Positions 39,962 to 52,015 of a DNA stretch of 64,000 nt are shown here, piece by piece; position 1 is the first letter of the stretch; every line of letters starts with the position of its first letter. The DNA comes from Ectocarpus siliculosus (lineage: Eukaryota > Sar > Phaeophyceae > Ectocarpales > Ectocarpaceae). The notes below the pieces were generated by a model. That model was not told the origin of the DNA. It saw only the letters and a list, made by a program, of their open reading frames with translations, and ran no database searches. The position numbers and the translations under genes were made by a program. The stretch spans positions 1,324,482 to 1,388,481 of the forward strand of contig FN649733.1 of assembly GCA_000310025.1 (NCBI GenBank), given 5' to 3'.

Positions 39962-42739
39962 CGGCCAGCCTACGATCGATGTGGCGCGAAACGTCGTTGT
40001 TGTGTGCGAGGAAGCTATGGCCGTAAATCGATGTTCTTTACCTGGGTCCATTTTTTCGTGAGACATCCATGACCGAAGAAGATGGTGCTGTCGATCATCC
40101 GCACACGGACGGGTGGGTGATGGCGGAAAACAGGGTCGGTTGCGAGGTTGGTTGTGTGTCGGGGCGTAAACGGTGGCGATGCTGCGTGGTCTACCGGGGG
40201 GGGAGGGGGCTGGGGTGAGTGCACCACTAACTGCCAGGATCGTCTATGTTGCAAACCTCACACGCTGGAGAGATAGACGATCACAGCCGTGCTTGGATCG
40301 TCGAAAGCAGGGGCGGTCATCAAGGGGACATTGCCATGAAGAGAGGTTGCGCGAAGAGAAGACTTGCTACCAATTACAAGGGAGCCCCCCGCCACCAGTG
40401 TAATGATTACCGATGTGTGTGCGTGTCATTCCATGTATTTTGGACGTCGATGTTAACATGTTTCGGTGTGTTTTTGGACGCACCAGCCGGGGGGGGTTAC
40501 TCAGGAGGAAGATCACACCCTAGATTTATTTGTTTTTCTCCGCACTTTCTCCTTTGGCGGCCTTGAAATTGATCGCCAGAAGCATCCAGTGGTTTTCTCC
40601 CCTCGTAACGACTGTGAACTCGCTTTTTTACTTTCGTGTGTGTGTGCATACACACCAAAAACAATCGTTATTACGGTGAAAAGCGAGGGAGTCTTCTTGG
40701 TGTGACATGAAAAATGCTCTATAGAATGCATTTTGGAAAGCACGCATACTCTTGCACGCAGAGATTGATTGGTTATTGTGTGAATCTCCATCTCGTCTGT
40801 GCTCTCTACATCAGATTGAGTAAACTATTGGAGGCGATGGGTGCCCGTCTTTGCTTACCGCTTTCTTCGTGACAAATCCGTCGTCGTTACGCACCGTCCC
40901 GCACGATGACAACGAAGACAAGAATCTCTTCGAGGATTGATGGCACGCTTGCCTGAGCCAAGCTGCGTTGCCAATATGGTGTCTAGAGGGAGTCTTCCTC
41001 AACAGAAGGTGGGCAGATGGGATCTGCCCCCTTGACGAACCGTGTTCTTGTATGCCAGGTAAGGAAGACGACGACCTCCAGGGGTAACCGGAAGCCGATG
41101 GCTGGCAGCGAGTCGTCTGTCTGCGACCGCTGCAAAGCAACGTTGCCATGTCCACAACGGCATCAACGCCGTTGGTGTTGACCATGTACCGCATCGGGAG
41201 CCATACTTGGCGCTGCTGGCTCGTGATTGCTGGTGATTGTTGACGGCGATCATAGTCTAACCCTCGTCGCGATAAAATATAAAATGAGTGTTCTTTGAAT
41301 ATCCACAGAACTCTGCCTTTATTAACGTGGAAGTTGCCTTGCCTGTAGTCTATCTGTCAATGTCCCTCAAACCTTCAGATCATGATGTGGGAACGGCAAG
41401 GAGGTAGCTCATCTGTTGGCTATTTTCCATCCGCTTGTCTTCCCTCTCTCTGCGTTTCTCCTCTCTCTCTCGCTCTGGGAATCTGAGTCCGCCGCTGCTC
41501 TGTCCGCCAGGTGTTTTCTTGTGCTCGCCGCCTTCCATTTTGCGATGCCCCCATTGGGGGGGGTTGGGTGTCTCAGCTGCTGGTCCCCAGCTGATATCGC
41601 TTGTCGGCGCCTGCTGCGCTCTTTCTCCTCCCATACACACGCGAGAGGTGGAAGGATATTGACTCCAGTACGTGCTTAGAGCTACCGTGGGCAATTTCCC
41701 AAGACTTGTTCTCCCCAATCCACCCTACACCGCCCCGTCTCACACAAGGATCAAGGATATGGAGACTCTGTTGGCCAACAACCATCTTGGGTGAGGAGGC
41801 TGTAGGCTACACTTTTGAGAGCCAGAGAGCATCATGAGAGGATGGTGCGTCCACCGTTAGGCTAGCCATGTTGGTAAACCAAGCCCGAAAGCCAGCTGTC
41901 GCTTGACCTATATGCACAGCTGTAAAAGCCTGCCTGATTATGCGTATGCTGCCCGCTTCCTGAGCGGTTTTCGGGGATTGAAAGCATCATCCTATCCGGG
42001 ACCACTTGGCAAGGCAGCGCACAGCGCGGTGAGGAACATCTGTGTTCTCGAAAGGGCTGGCCCTGCATCCTGCATCCCACCTTAGCTCACTGCTGCTGTT
42101 GTTGTCGTGTTGAGGTCCGAGGGCCGGCTGGATTGCCACCAAAGCTTACACATACGTCCTTTGAACGTGATGGTGCATCTGAGGCTAGCGTTGGGACAAT
42201 CTCTACTTGTTGGCACCACCAACATCCCCTCAACCCGTCGACGCTCCATCCCCCTGTACAGTTGTATGCAGACATACGGTCAGCAGCGGTATACTACAAC
42301 CTTGATCTTGTGTGGACTTGTGGACTTCATCATGCTTTCGAGTGTGGTCGCGAGACTGCTCTTCGTTTTCCCACGCTCTCCTGCGTCTCCCACGCTTGAA
42401 CCATAATTCTCCCGTTATTGGTACAACATCGATCCCATTGGTTGCCCGTCTTCAACAAGCTGATTTGGTTCGCTCGTGGGAATGACGCCGGCTGGGGCGG
42501 AAGACGCTCTGTCGCTGTATATAGTCATTCCCGGGGAGGCAGGGAGGCACCTTCCCTGCTACCTGTTGCAACCTTTTTCTCTGCAAGTTTCACCCTCGGT
42601 CTATCACGTCATTCTACACCCTGATGATAGTTTTCTTGGGTGCTTTGTCGCCCTACTGCTGTATCGGGAAGATCTGGCGCCTCCGTGCCCTACAGGTCGC
42701 CCCCGAATCCTCTTGTTTTACCTCTAGCGCACTCGACAG
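39962..42739. other. Intergenic region upstream of the eIF4E-like gene; no gene recognised
   Basis: Several short open frames are present but none shows domains or a run of phase-consistent exons. A pyrimidine-rich block (41430-41475, CTCTCTC runs) gives meaningless Arg/Glu-rich antisense frames. A 5' untranslated exon of the next gene may lie here. Confidence 0.5.
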
Positions 42740-45700
42740 ATGGGTGACGAAACTCAGGAGTACGCTGACTGCTGTTCGTTGCTGCTGTCTGTTGTATTTA
42801 GTCCCGATGAGGGGCATCTGCACTCGTCCCTAGAGCCACCAGCGGGGGGAGACCACTCCAACAACAACGGCGGCGGCGCTGCCGCCGCCACCGACGGCCT
42901 TGCCGATAGCGCCAGCGGACCGGCGTACGAGTCCCTGTACAACGAGCCGGAGGATCTAACAGGCACCCGCCAGACGCTCATACAGGTTGGTGTCCCGTGG
43001 CTGCTGTAACAAAGCCTGGCGTTGATCGGTTCCCGGCGGCACGTCTATTCGTTCAACGGAGTTTCTGTCGTGTTGTTTCGACTGGCATCGCTCGAGACTT
43101 CGTCGCCCGAGGCCTTCAAGATTTCGCTCCTAAGTGCCTTCCCCGGGCGGAAGGAGCTCTGCTGATGGTATTTTTTTCTCCCTCAAGAACCACAATCGTG
43201 CTACTGATGAAGTGGTATTCGTAACGGTGGTGCGCTGGTTGGTCGCTCGCTTGTGCGCACCTAGATGGTCGACTGGCCCTGATGCTCACCGCCGCCTCGA
43301 TATCTGACACCCACCAATCCTCCCCTTGCTAGCCTCACTACATACCTAGAATGACCCAGAGTTACAACCACACACACAAAGTGCGAAGCAAACATGACGA
43401 CGACAATTGATCTCGCCAGCAAACGGGGATATTCTCAAAGTGGCTGGGGATCCTGGGATACCTCGACATCTCTTCGGTATTCTCCGCGAGGCTAAGTCGC
43501 TTGCCCGGTAGAGAACACGCCTACCACACCCCCGCGCACGTGTAGGCGATAATATACCGCACACCACCTCTATATTTTTTCCCTCGCTTTTTTTTCGCGG
43601 TTGGTGGTGGCAGAACCGGTACTGCTTCTGGTACTACCGGAAGGGTGCGCAGAAGGAGAGCAAGGACCCCAGTGAGGCGTATGAGAGCGGCATCAAGGTT
43701 GTCGACAGCTTCCAGACGGTGGAGCACTTCTGGCGCATCTACAACCATATCCTCCGCGCCGACCAGGTGTGCAGATGATTTTAAGTGTGGCTTTTGTGCG
43801 AGTCTCTGCGGTATATCTGACAGCTGTGAAGCGGTATGTGTATGATACTTTTTGTTCTAACAGCCGTAAAGCAGTATATATTCGAAGATGTGTTTTCTTG
43901 TCTACTATTCCGTTGGTGGCCTGCCTCTGTAAATTATAAGCTCTCGACACGACATTGCCTTTTTCTCTGTGGTTATTCACTCGGGGCAAGTTATAATAAC
44001 ACCAGAGTAGCAGAATACGTCTAAGCGATACACGCTAGCCCTTCCGGCGGTGCCCCGGACGCATGCCACAGCTTACTTCTCTGTTCCCGCTGCGTATGAG
44101 AGATCACCACTGCGTATTGATGGCAGTCTACCAACCTCTTTCGGCTGCCTCCCGCAAGTGTCATGTGCCCTCAAATCTGTCTTTCGTGTTTTGTCTTGTT
44201 TTTGGTGCCTGTTCTTTTTTCCCGCCCTTGCTTGCTTGCTTCCTTGCTTCCTTCCTTCAGGTGCCTAACGCAACCGATGTTCACCTATTCAGGGACGGCA
44301 TCAAGCCCACCTGGGAAGACGCCTCCAATTCGGTGAGGGAACGACGCTTGGTGGCTACAGCGTTTGGCACAGCTGCTCGGTCCAATCGACACCGGGGCAG
44401 CCCGCGAAGCGCGAGAAAATAGATGCTCTCAAAAATTTAGAACGAACTCTAAAAAGCGTGTCAAGTATCGAGATACGATCGAAGAAGCCGGTGCAGTAGA
44501 TTTCCGTGTAACGAGTTGCACTAAGCTGCGCTCTCACTAATCTATGTTGCATCTCTTCAATGCCATCATGGTTGTCTCTGAACGTTTTGTGTTTGTTTGA
44601 AGAGTCCTACCGCCGCGGACCCGACAGATCAGGGGCCACCATTTTCGCAAAGCCCCCCGCCCCTTAATCTTCTCCCATCTCCATTTCTTGATTGGGGGCG
44701 CGTGTTGTCTATCCCAGAGGGGCGGGCAGCTGCTGATACGTCTCAAGAAAGGGCTGGCGAGCCGCGCCTGGGAGAGCCTGGTGCTGGCCATCATCGGGGA
44801 GCAGTTCGACGTCGGCAACGAGATCTGCGGCGCCGTGGTGTCTGTACGGTACAGCGAGGACGTCATATCGGTGTGGAACCGTTCTGCCTCCAACACCGAG
44901 GGCATCGAGAAGATCCGGGACACCGTCAAGCGCCTCCTTCAGATACCGTCCTTCGTGCAGGTGTGTGTGGGGGGGGTACTCATAGTCGTGGCTGCCGTAG
45001 TCGTTAGACCATTTGGAAGGGGGGAGGGGGGGTCGTTGTTGTCGTTGGTGGTGTGATGTCTCCCGGTTGACAGGTTAAACGAAAAGTGTTCTTGTTTTAT
45101 TTTCTTGCTTGCGTAGACTCGTCGCTGTGATTGTTGCTGATGTTGCATTTTCTCGTTGCGGGTGAAACGAAAAGTGTTCCGTTTTGTTGCTCTTCTTGTG
45201 AGAGGGCGAGCGGAAAGGGAGAAGGGTGCACCTAGCCCAAGCAACGCCAGTATCCTGCTCCAGAACCCTCAGGGTTGTCGTTGTCGCCGCGAGTCCTTGA
45301 CTGTGCGGAGAGCAACGACAACGGGTATCACATCATGTTTCGTCGAACAATTATCATCGCGGCAAGGGGGTTGCTGGTCGATCCAAACCCCAGCCCACCG
45401 GTAGCGTCACACAAACTTCTGTCTCGATGTTTTGTGCGACGGGCGAAACGTAGATTTAGAATGCTGCTGTCGAGCCAGTACTTCCGCAGAGCCCATAACC
45501 AAAGGTTGCCGTGGTCGCTTTCTGCGACGTTGAAGATCACCCCCCCCCGTCCCCGCCCCCGTCCCCTCTGAAAATATCTCGTTGTGAACACCACAGGTGG
45601 AGTACAGGCGCCACCAGGACAATCTCGGGGCAGCCAGCGTGAGGGAGGAGAGGGGTGGGGGGGGATTTCCAGCTGCATCGCCGGGTTTCGGCCCCCGAGG

Positions 45701-47394
45701 CGGACCCCCCGGCGGCGCCTGGACACGCCACGGCAGGGGTGGCGGCCCGCGCGGGATGGGTGATCGTGGGGATGACCATCACCACAAGGTGATTGAAACA
45801 TGGGTTAGGTTTCGTGGATTGGATGCGTGTACTTGAGTGGGAGTCGCGGTATTTATGTTTTGCTTGTGTTCTGAGAGCGCAGGTGGTGAACAGATATCTT
45901 GTGGTTCTGATCGGCAGAACGTCTTCCGGTTTTTACGCTGCTGAGATTGGCCTACACGCCTGCTCTCTTCGCTGCAAGTTGCGCTTACTGTGCCATCACA
46001 GGTTTTTTTTGGTATTCTTACGAAGTACGTCATTTCTGAGTCCCGCTCCCCTCCTCCCCGCAGGAGCCCTCTTGAATTTGCCCCCATTGTAGCGGTTCCG
46101 CCTTGTGACACTACACAAAACGACCCCGCGATTTGCACGTTGTCGAGACGCGGAATAGCTCCTTAACGCCCCGCAGCCCTTGCGCTGTGAAGCCTGGCCT
46201 TTCCGTTCGATCCAATCGCGATGGGACAGAACGAGGCACGCAGACAAGAAAAACCTTTTTTACTCCCCGGGCCGTCGAAAGCGCGAGGCAATTCCCACTC
46301 CTCCTGTGAGAATACAAAACTCAAGCCTAACGGAAACAACTCCGCCGCGTTTTTAACCCGCAGGACGGAGAACGCGCCGCACCCGCGGCCGGCGGCGGAA
46401 TGCCTCAGGAAACCTGGGCCAGGGGGCCGCCGGAGGCAAGGGACCGAGACCGCGACGCCGGGGGGTTCCGCGGAGGGGGTGGCGGGGGGGGAATGGGGGG
46501 CTTCCGTCCCCCCCCCGGGAGGTGGGCGGAGCGGCGTGCGGCGGAGGAGGCGGGAGGGGGAGGAGGGGCGGGCAAGGACTACGGTGGGGGAGGGGGGGCG
46601 GGGGATAGGGAGAGGGGAGACGGCGGCGGGAAGGGCTTCGGGCGGGGGGACCGCGTGGATCGCGAAAAGGACTTGGAGAAGTGGGGGAAGGTGTGTGCGC
46701 GAGGTTGTGTTGTGTTGGGGTTTGAAAAAATCTGTTTTAACAAGACGCAAATGTAGGGGAAGGAGGGAGCGGTTCTGCTTCAAAAACAACGGTTGTTATC
46801 TGCGCGTATTTTGTGCTTCCGTATACATTCGCCACCTCGCTGCCGCTGTTTTTAATTTTTTGGAGGCATCGTTACTCGAGCATACGTGCGAGAAAGGCGG
46901 TGTTTATTGTCGCTTCGGCTTTTGTCTTCGTGTCCATGAACACAGGGTTATTCATAGAACACAGGGGTGGTAGTGGAACACGGGGTTGTAACGGCACACA
47001 GGGGTGCTCATGGCTTACAGGGTGTCCCCTTTCGTCTTCTTGGTACAGCACTGAGCCCTGTTTAGTGCCGGTACGTGCCCAGAGATTTAACCGACACTAT
47101 ACCGGACACTGCCACTATTCAAAGTAGAGAAAACATCTTGGCATTTCAGTGTGTGCGAGCCGAAAACAGCGGCACTATACCGGGCACCCGGCACTATACA
47201 AGTCCCAGTAGCGTACCTGGCGCGCTGAGGTTTGGTGGCCCCTCTCCCCTTCTGTGTAGCTTCTTCCCATGCGCACCCCGCTCTCCAGTACCCCGCCTGT
47301 CGTGAGTCAAACAACACGTGCCCGTACGTACAACATGACGAAATAAGACAACCGTAACTGTTAACCGAAACATGGCACACCGTACCGCCCATGG

Positions 47395-47428
<34 letters not shown>

Positions 47429-47696
47429 GGTGCGGAAAGACCCGACCAGCCACCGGGACAGAGACCGGGACAGGGAGCGAGGCGACCCGACGTTCCGTGA
47501 TCGCGCGGAATTCCGGGACAGAGACACCACCGACCGCGACTGGGGAAGGCTGCGTCGCCCGGGCCCGCCTCCGGGCGTTGGAGGTGGTCTCAGGGGGATC
47601 GGCGGGGGGGATGGCGGCGGGGGGGGGGACCACAGGAGGCCCCGTGAGGGCGGGGGGGGGGGGCTCCAACGCCTGGAGCGTCAATCCTCCTTGTGA
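42740..47696 (+). CDS. Class II eIF4E (4EHP-like) cap-binding protein with long Gly/Arg-rich tail (7 exons)
   Basis: Exons 42740-42985, 43614-43766, 44261-44332, 44718-44960, 45597-45788, 46364-46690 and 47430-47696 are all phase 0 and give 499 residues. Residues about 70-245 are an eIF4E fold: RYCFWYYRKG, TVEHFWRIYNHI (Trp122, partner-binding surface), DVHLFRDGIKPTWED (Trp151, Glu152, cap binding), RLKKGLASRAWESLVLAIIG, EQFDVGNEICGAVVSVRY and DVISVWNRSAS. The first cap-stacking position is Tyr105 in EAYESGIK where canonical eIF4E has Trp, the mark of class II/4EHP proteins. These bind mRNA caps weakly and often repress translation. The remaining ~240 residues are RGG-, RD- and Gly-rich and disordered, which is unusual since 4EHP is normally about 240 residues in all. 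The start at 42740 leaves an open N-terminus. Alternatively an acceptor TATTTAG before 42803 would imply a further upstream exon. Confidence 0.87.
46935..47025. repeat. Degenerate ~18-20-base minisatellite in eIF4E-like gene intron 6
   Basis: About five imperfect units built on GAACACAGGGGTG-TAGTG follow each other (TGAACACAGGGTTATTCAT, AGAACACAGGGGTGGTAG, TGGAACACGGGGTTGTAA and so on). A second motif, CACTATACCGGGCAC, recurs three times at 47090-47200. Confidence 0.65.
47393..47429. repeat. (CAA)n microsatellite forming the last intron's 3' end
   Basis: A run of about twelve AAC/CAA triplets ends in CAACAG at 47424-47429, immediately before the final exon of the eIF4E-like gene. The run replaces the usual pyrimidine tract at this splice acceptor. 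Confidence 0.85.
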
Positions 47697-50600
47697 GTGG
47701 TCTTGGGAGTGAAATTGGTTGAGTTAAGGAGGTGAATCTATGGGCGGTGGTGAAGGGAGGAAGAGGGTTTGGCGTACGTGTGCGTAAAGCAGTGCGTTGA
47801 GCGGTGTGATGGCCGTTAGTGCGAGCTGTGTGGTTTGCTCTAATTCTGCTACTAGATCTATGCGTACAATTTGTAGGGCAAGATCTCATGGGCCCATGGC
47901 ATCCGCTGCGGCACTTACGTTCATTAGGTAACTCCACTACCGCGTTGTCTCTTCTCGTGTTCTTCATTATTTCCTTGAGGTGTACCTGAACTATTTAACT
48001 CGTCGTTTTTGCTCCCCTGTCTTCTCCATCAATGTGACCAGTTTATCATTGTCACCAGCTGAATCGATTTTGAAGCACAATAATCGGCGCCCGAGAAATG
48101 CATGGGTGTGGACTCTTTGGGATTTTGTGCGGGTGCTTGAAGGTCGAATGCCACTCTAGAACATCCCTCGCGACCGTCAGCATGAGCGGTGAACCGAAAT
48201 GGACTGTTCGGGTCTGCGCATTTCTAGGCCGTCGGCGGAAACCTTCTCATTTCGTAATCCTGTTGTACAGATTGACACAACGAAGACACAGACGAATACC
48301 ATATATTTTTGCGAGTTTGGAACGGAACCGCCAATGGTCTACCTGGGGTACACATTAATTGAGTATTGGTCGAGTAGGGTATAGACTTCGGTGCATCTTC
48401 TCCACATTCGTGAAGATACGGATTGTCTGCTTGCGAGAGGGCCTACCGGATGCGTGCGCATGCGCCTGTGTATGGGTTAATGGAGTTCGAGGTGTCGGGA
48501 GCCTGGGTTCGACATTTTTTTTTTTCCCGGGAGGTTTGTGAAATTGTTGTGTTGGGAGCCTCGCTCGGCCACTTGGTTTTTTGTTTTCTGTTCGCCCCGT
48601 TAACGGAAACATGAGACACTCACATTGACTTTCTGCGTCGGCGTTTTGGATCGGTGTCCGCACGTTTCGGGTGTCAGGGACGAAGGCAAAGGTCGCGACT
48701 GGGGAAAACTGCGGCACACAACCCCTGCTTCTCCTGACGGGTGAGGAGGCGTAGTGCCCCCTACCCAAGTACGGCATTGGAAAGAATCGCGCCAGTACTG
48801 CTGTTGGATGATTTTTTCAAACGTATTTTTGACCCATGCGCCTTGGTGAAGAAAAAGAGTGTAGTTTGGGCGGTACGGTTAGTGGTAATGGTCTGCCTGT
48901 GCTTCACACACCAAAGAAAATGTCAGTCCCCTATTGGTGTTTCTACATGCCCAAAAGAGAACCCAGTATTTTGTTGAACATTTGTGCACAAAAGGAAGTT
49001 AATTTTTTCTTGTGTTGATGTAGGGTTTGCGAGCCTTGATTGTGCCGTAACCCAACTATCCCCGCCCCCCTCTCGCTGCCGTGTAATGTGACAACCCAGC
49101 GATAAGAGATGAGGGCCTAGATTACACACGGTGGCCTCCTCGCCCTCGTGTTGAATGCGCCGCCGCCGCCGCCCCGCGGGCTCATGAGCTACTAGCAGCG
49201 ACGGAGACACGATGTGGGATGGAGAGTGTGATTCGTCGCCTCCCTCTTTGCCTCATGTCTCATGGCAGGACACTTAAATATGCTATGTACTCATAGACTA
49301 CATGATTGTAGCGTGTGTATCTCTTGTGGGAAAAATTCGTGGAAATTTACTCACGGAAAGAGTCACAGGATTTACGCGTATTTTATAGTGCAGTAGCGCT
49401 CGTTGGAAGGGGTGTCTGTATGTGCAATCAGAGGCAGGTAGGGGGGGGGGGAGGGGGGGCAACATGCACGCGCGGGACCGAAAACGATTACTTGGTGCTC
49501 GTGGGATTGGCTGCGCAAGGTGCAGGGTTCCGGTCTGGCAAATTGCGGCGAGTTTGGCGCTGACCTTGCGGAGTATTTCCAGCAGTTTCTTCCTGTGTTT
49601 ATGCCTCTCGCTGCTGTCGCGCGTTGAAAACATGGGAACCTATCGCAGTCCAAATCGCGTGTTTGTCCATTTGGGAAGAAAGTTGTGCACTTGTGGAGAG
49701 TACTGTACTGTCCAGGAGGGGGGTAGCGTGTGCTCTGCATGTGTTTGAACGTTTCAAGATATAGTAGTGATCGTCTTTCGCTTAATAAGGAGAGCGTGGA
49801 CGACTGGTTGCTGCCGCTCATTGCGGAGTAACGTTTGTTGAGGAGTCTTGCCGGTACAGCAGTAGTGCAGGCGCCCGGTTTTGGAAGCAGTTTAGTGACT
49901 GTGTGCATTGTGTGCAGCGTATCCGTTGGGCTCGGGGGGCTGTAGTGATTTGGTATGTTCTCTCTTGACCTTGATGGTGTAGACACTTCTTACCAGCTCT
50001 TGAAGGTCGTTTTGGTTGTATTCTGCCGAGGTGTGACATACCCCAAAAGGTTAAGATAACCATGAGCGAGCATGATTTTCCTCTCATGTTACAATAGAAC
50101 CAGTTCAAGAGAGCGTGGCATGACATTCAGCGCAGGCACTCATGTGACCGCCCCATTCCAATGTAGTTGTGTTTCTTTCGATTGTGCTGACCGTCCATGA
50201 CATGCCGCCCATAACCGATGTTGTTGTTGTCGTTCCGACGGTCGGTAACGCAATCCTGCCGGACTCTTTTATCAATGGATGAAAATGAATCCGCTCTGTT
50301 TTATTTTCTGTACGAAGAAATTGCATCTCCTCAAATGACGAACTTGCCACCACTTTAGACTAGTCTCAGAACCTGGGTAAGAAAGCCAGGACTCTTTCTG
50401 TTTGGTACCTGGAAACAAATTGTACACTCCACACCAACTCCTCTTCCATGATTGATGAAACAATGGAAACAAGACTCCGAGAGTCTCAACCAACAAAGGC
50501 AGTTAATTGGTGGCGCGTTCTGTAGGCATACATACAGGCCGTATTGCCAGGGATACCAGCGCATCAGCGCAACTCACACCTCGCTGCAGTAGTACCAGAA

Positions 50601-52015
50601 GTCCTCTGCGGGCAGCGCTCTATGTTTAGACTATTATAGTCGTTTTACGTTGTGTGCGTACATGTAGTTTCTCATGCCCTCCCCGCCGGATAGTAAAGCT
50701 CGATTAGTCCATCACGAATATGATGCCAAACTGAAGAGATGTGTTTTCGGAAAGCCATCGATAAAGCGGTCCCAACACCGCCATTGTCGGTCCCGTCACA
50801 TGTCTCTGCAGAATAAATCATGGCCCAAGGGTATCTTTTCAAACGGTTCCAGAATTTGGTTCTAAATACACCGGTCAGACCCGCTCGGCGAAAGCGGCGG
50901 CGCAAACTCTCCCCGACTCCGTTGCTCCCGCGGTCGAGTCCTGCTTCCTGAGAATGGTGGCAGGGCTGCTTCCGCGTTTTCTGTGCGGGCACCTGACACC
51001 GCTGAGTTACGTGCACCCCATGTTTGCACCACAGAGCACGCGCCTACTGCGCGGTTTGCATGCACGTGGTGTGGGGCGCCCGCTGTGCTCCAAGGCATCC
51101 GGTTCCGAGACGCAAGGGTGAGTTCCGCCGCGTAGATGATGATAGACGCTGTCCGCGCGACTGCTACTGCTGGAGTGCTGTTGTTGTTGTCAATTGTGAC
51201 TCATTGCAAGTCCGGATTCATTCGTTTTCTGCGCATGTAGTCTCACCCGATTTGAGACGTTCGCTAGCGTGGTGTTGCCGCTATGCTGTCTGTTGTGACA
51301 CATCCTTGCGCCTACAGGCAGATCAACGTGTCGCTGTGGGACATGAAACATGAGCAACCGCCTTTGCACCAAGTACTCTTATGGTTGTAGACCGACGCTT
51401 TCTTCGACCCTGGCCAAGAACGAAGTTTTCCATGGATGTGATTTAGCCGTAGCGCCATATGGCACAGCCGCGCTCGTAGAAAATCGGAGTATCTATCAAT
51501 GTAGGTGCATCCACTTAAAGTACCGTTGACAGCACTGGCGTGATCGCCGCACAGCGGTACATGTGAAGATACAATACGGCCAGAGGGTTAGCGCTTGCGT
51601 GTGTGGTGGTGTGTGCGCGTTACTTGTACCTGCGCGCTTTCGTTAGGAAAGTAGACCGAGGTTTCCACAAAGTTTTACGAGCTGTGCACCTCCGGCCTCC
51701 CAAGCACGCACAAACCCCGTGCGGACACCAGCACCGCCACACCCAATGCGACGGTAGCCCATCTTCGAAACCGGAGTTGTAGCGGTATCTCCTACCGCAA
51801 TGATGCAAGAGTTGATGTGTTGTTAGCTCGACAGGTCTTGATACAACATGCGTAAGACACCTTGATTGTGATCCAGCTTGTTTCTCTGGAAGCAAGAGAT
51901 GCGTCCAGAGTACATTACTACTTGCAGCCAAGGCTCTCTCACGTACCTACCCCCCGCCGCCCACGCCCGCGCGCCCCTTCCCTGGTCACCCCCTCCAGCC
52001 TTTTATCCTTGCTAG
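47697..52015. other. Intergenic region; no gene recognised apart from possible 5' exons of the phosphatase
   Basis: The stretch has only short open frames without domain signal, including one antisense frame of about 200 residues at 49372-49986 that I reject. A poly-G run is at 49440-49458. The histidine acid phosphatase gene needs at least one upstream exon, which should lie between about 50.6 and 51.9 kb, but I could not fix it. Confidence 0.45.

Noticed and set aside
41380-41718. Minus-strand Arg/Glu-rich frame
   Set aside because: It is the complement of a CT-repeat region with no supporting exons or domains.
49372-49986. Minus-strand open frame of about 204 residues
   Set aside because: No domain, no start context, Ser/Pro/Thr/Cys mixture typical of chance frames, and no phase-consistent neighbouring exons.
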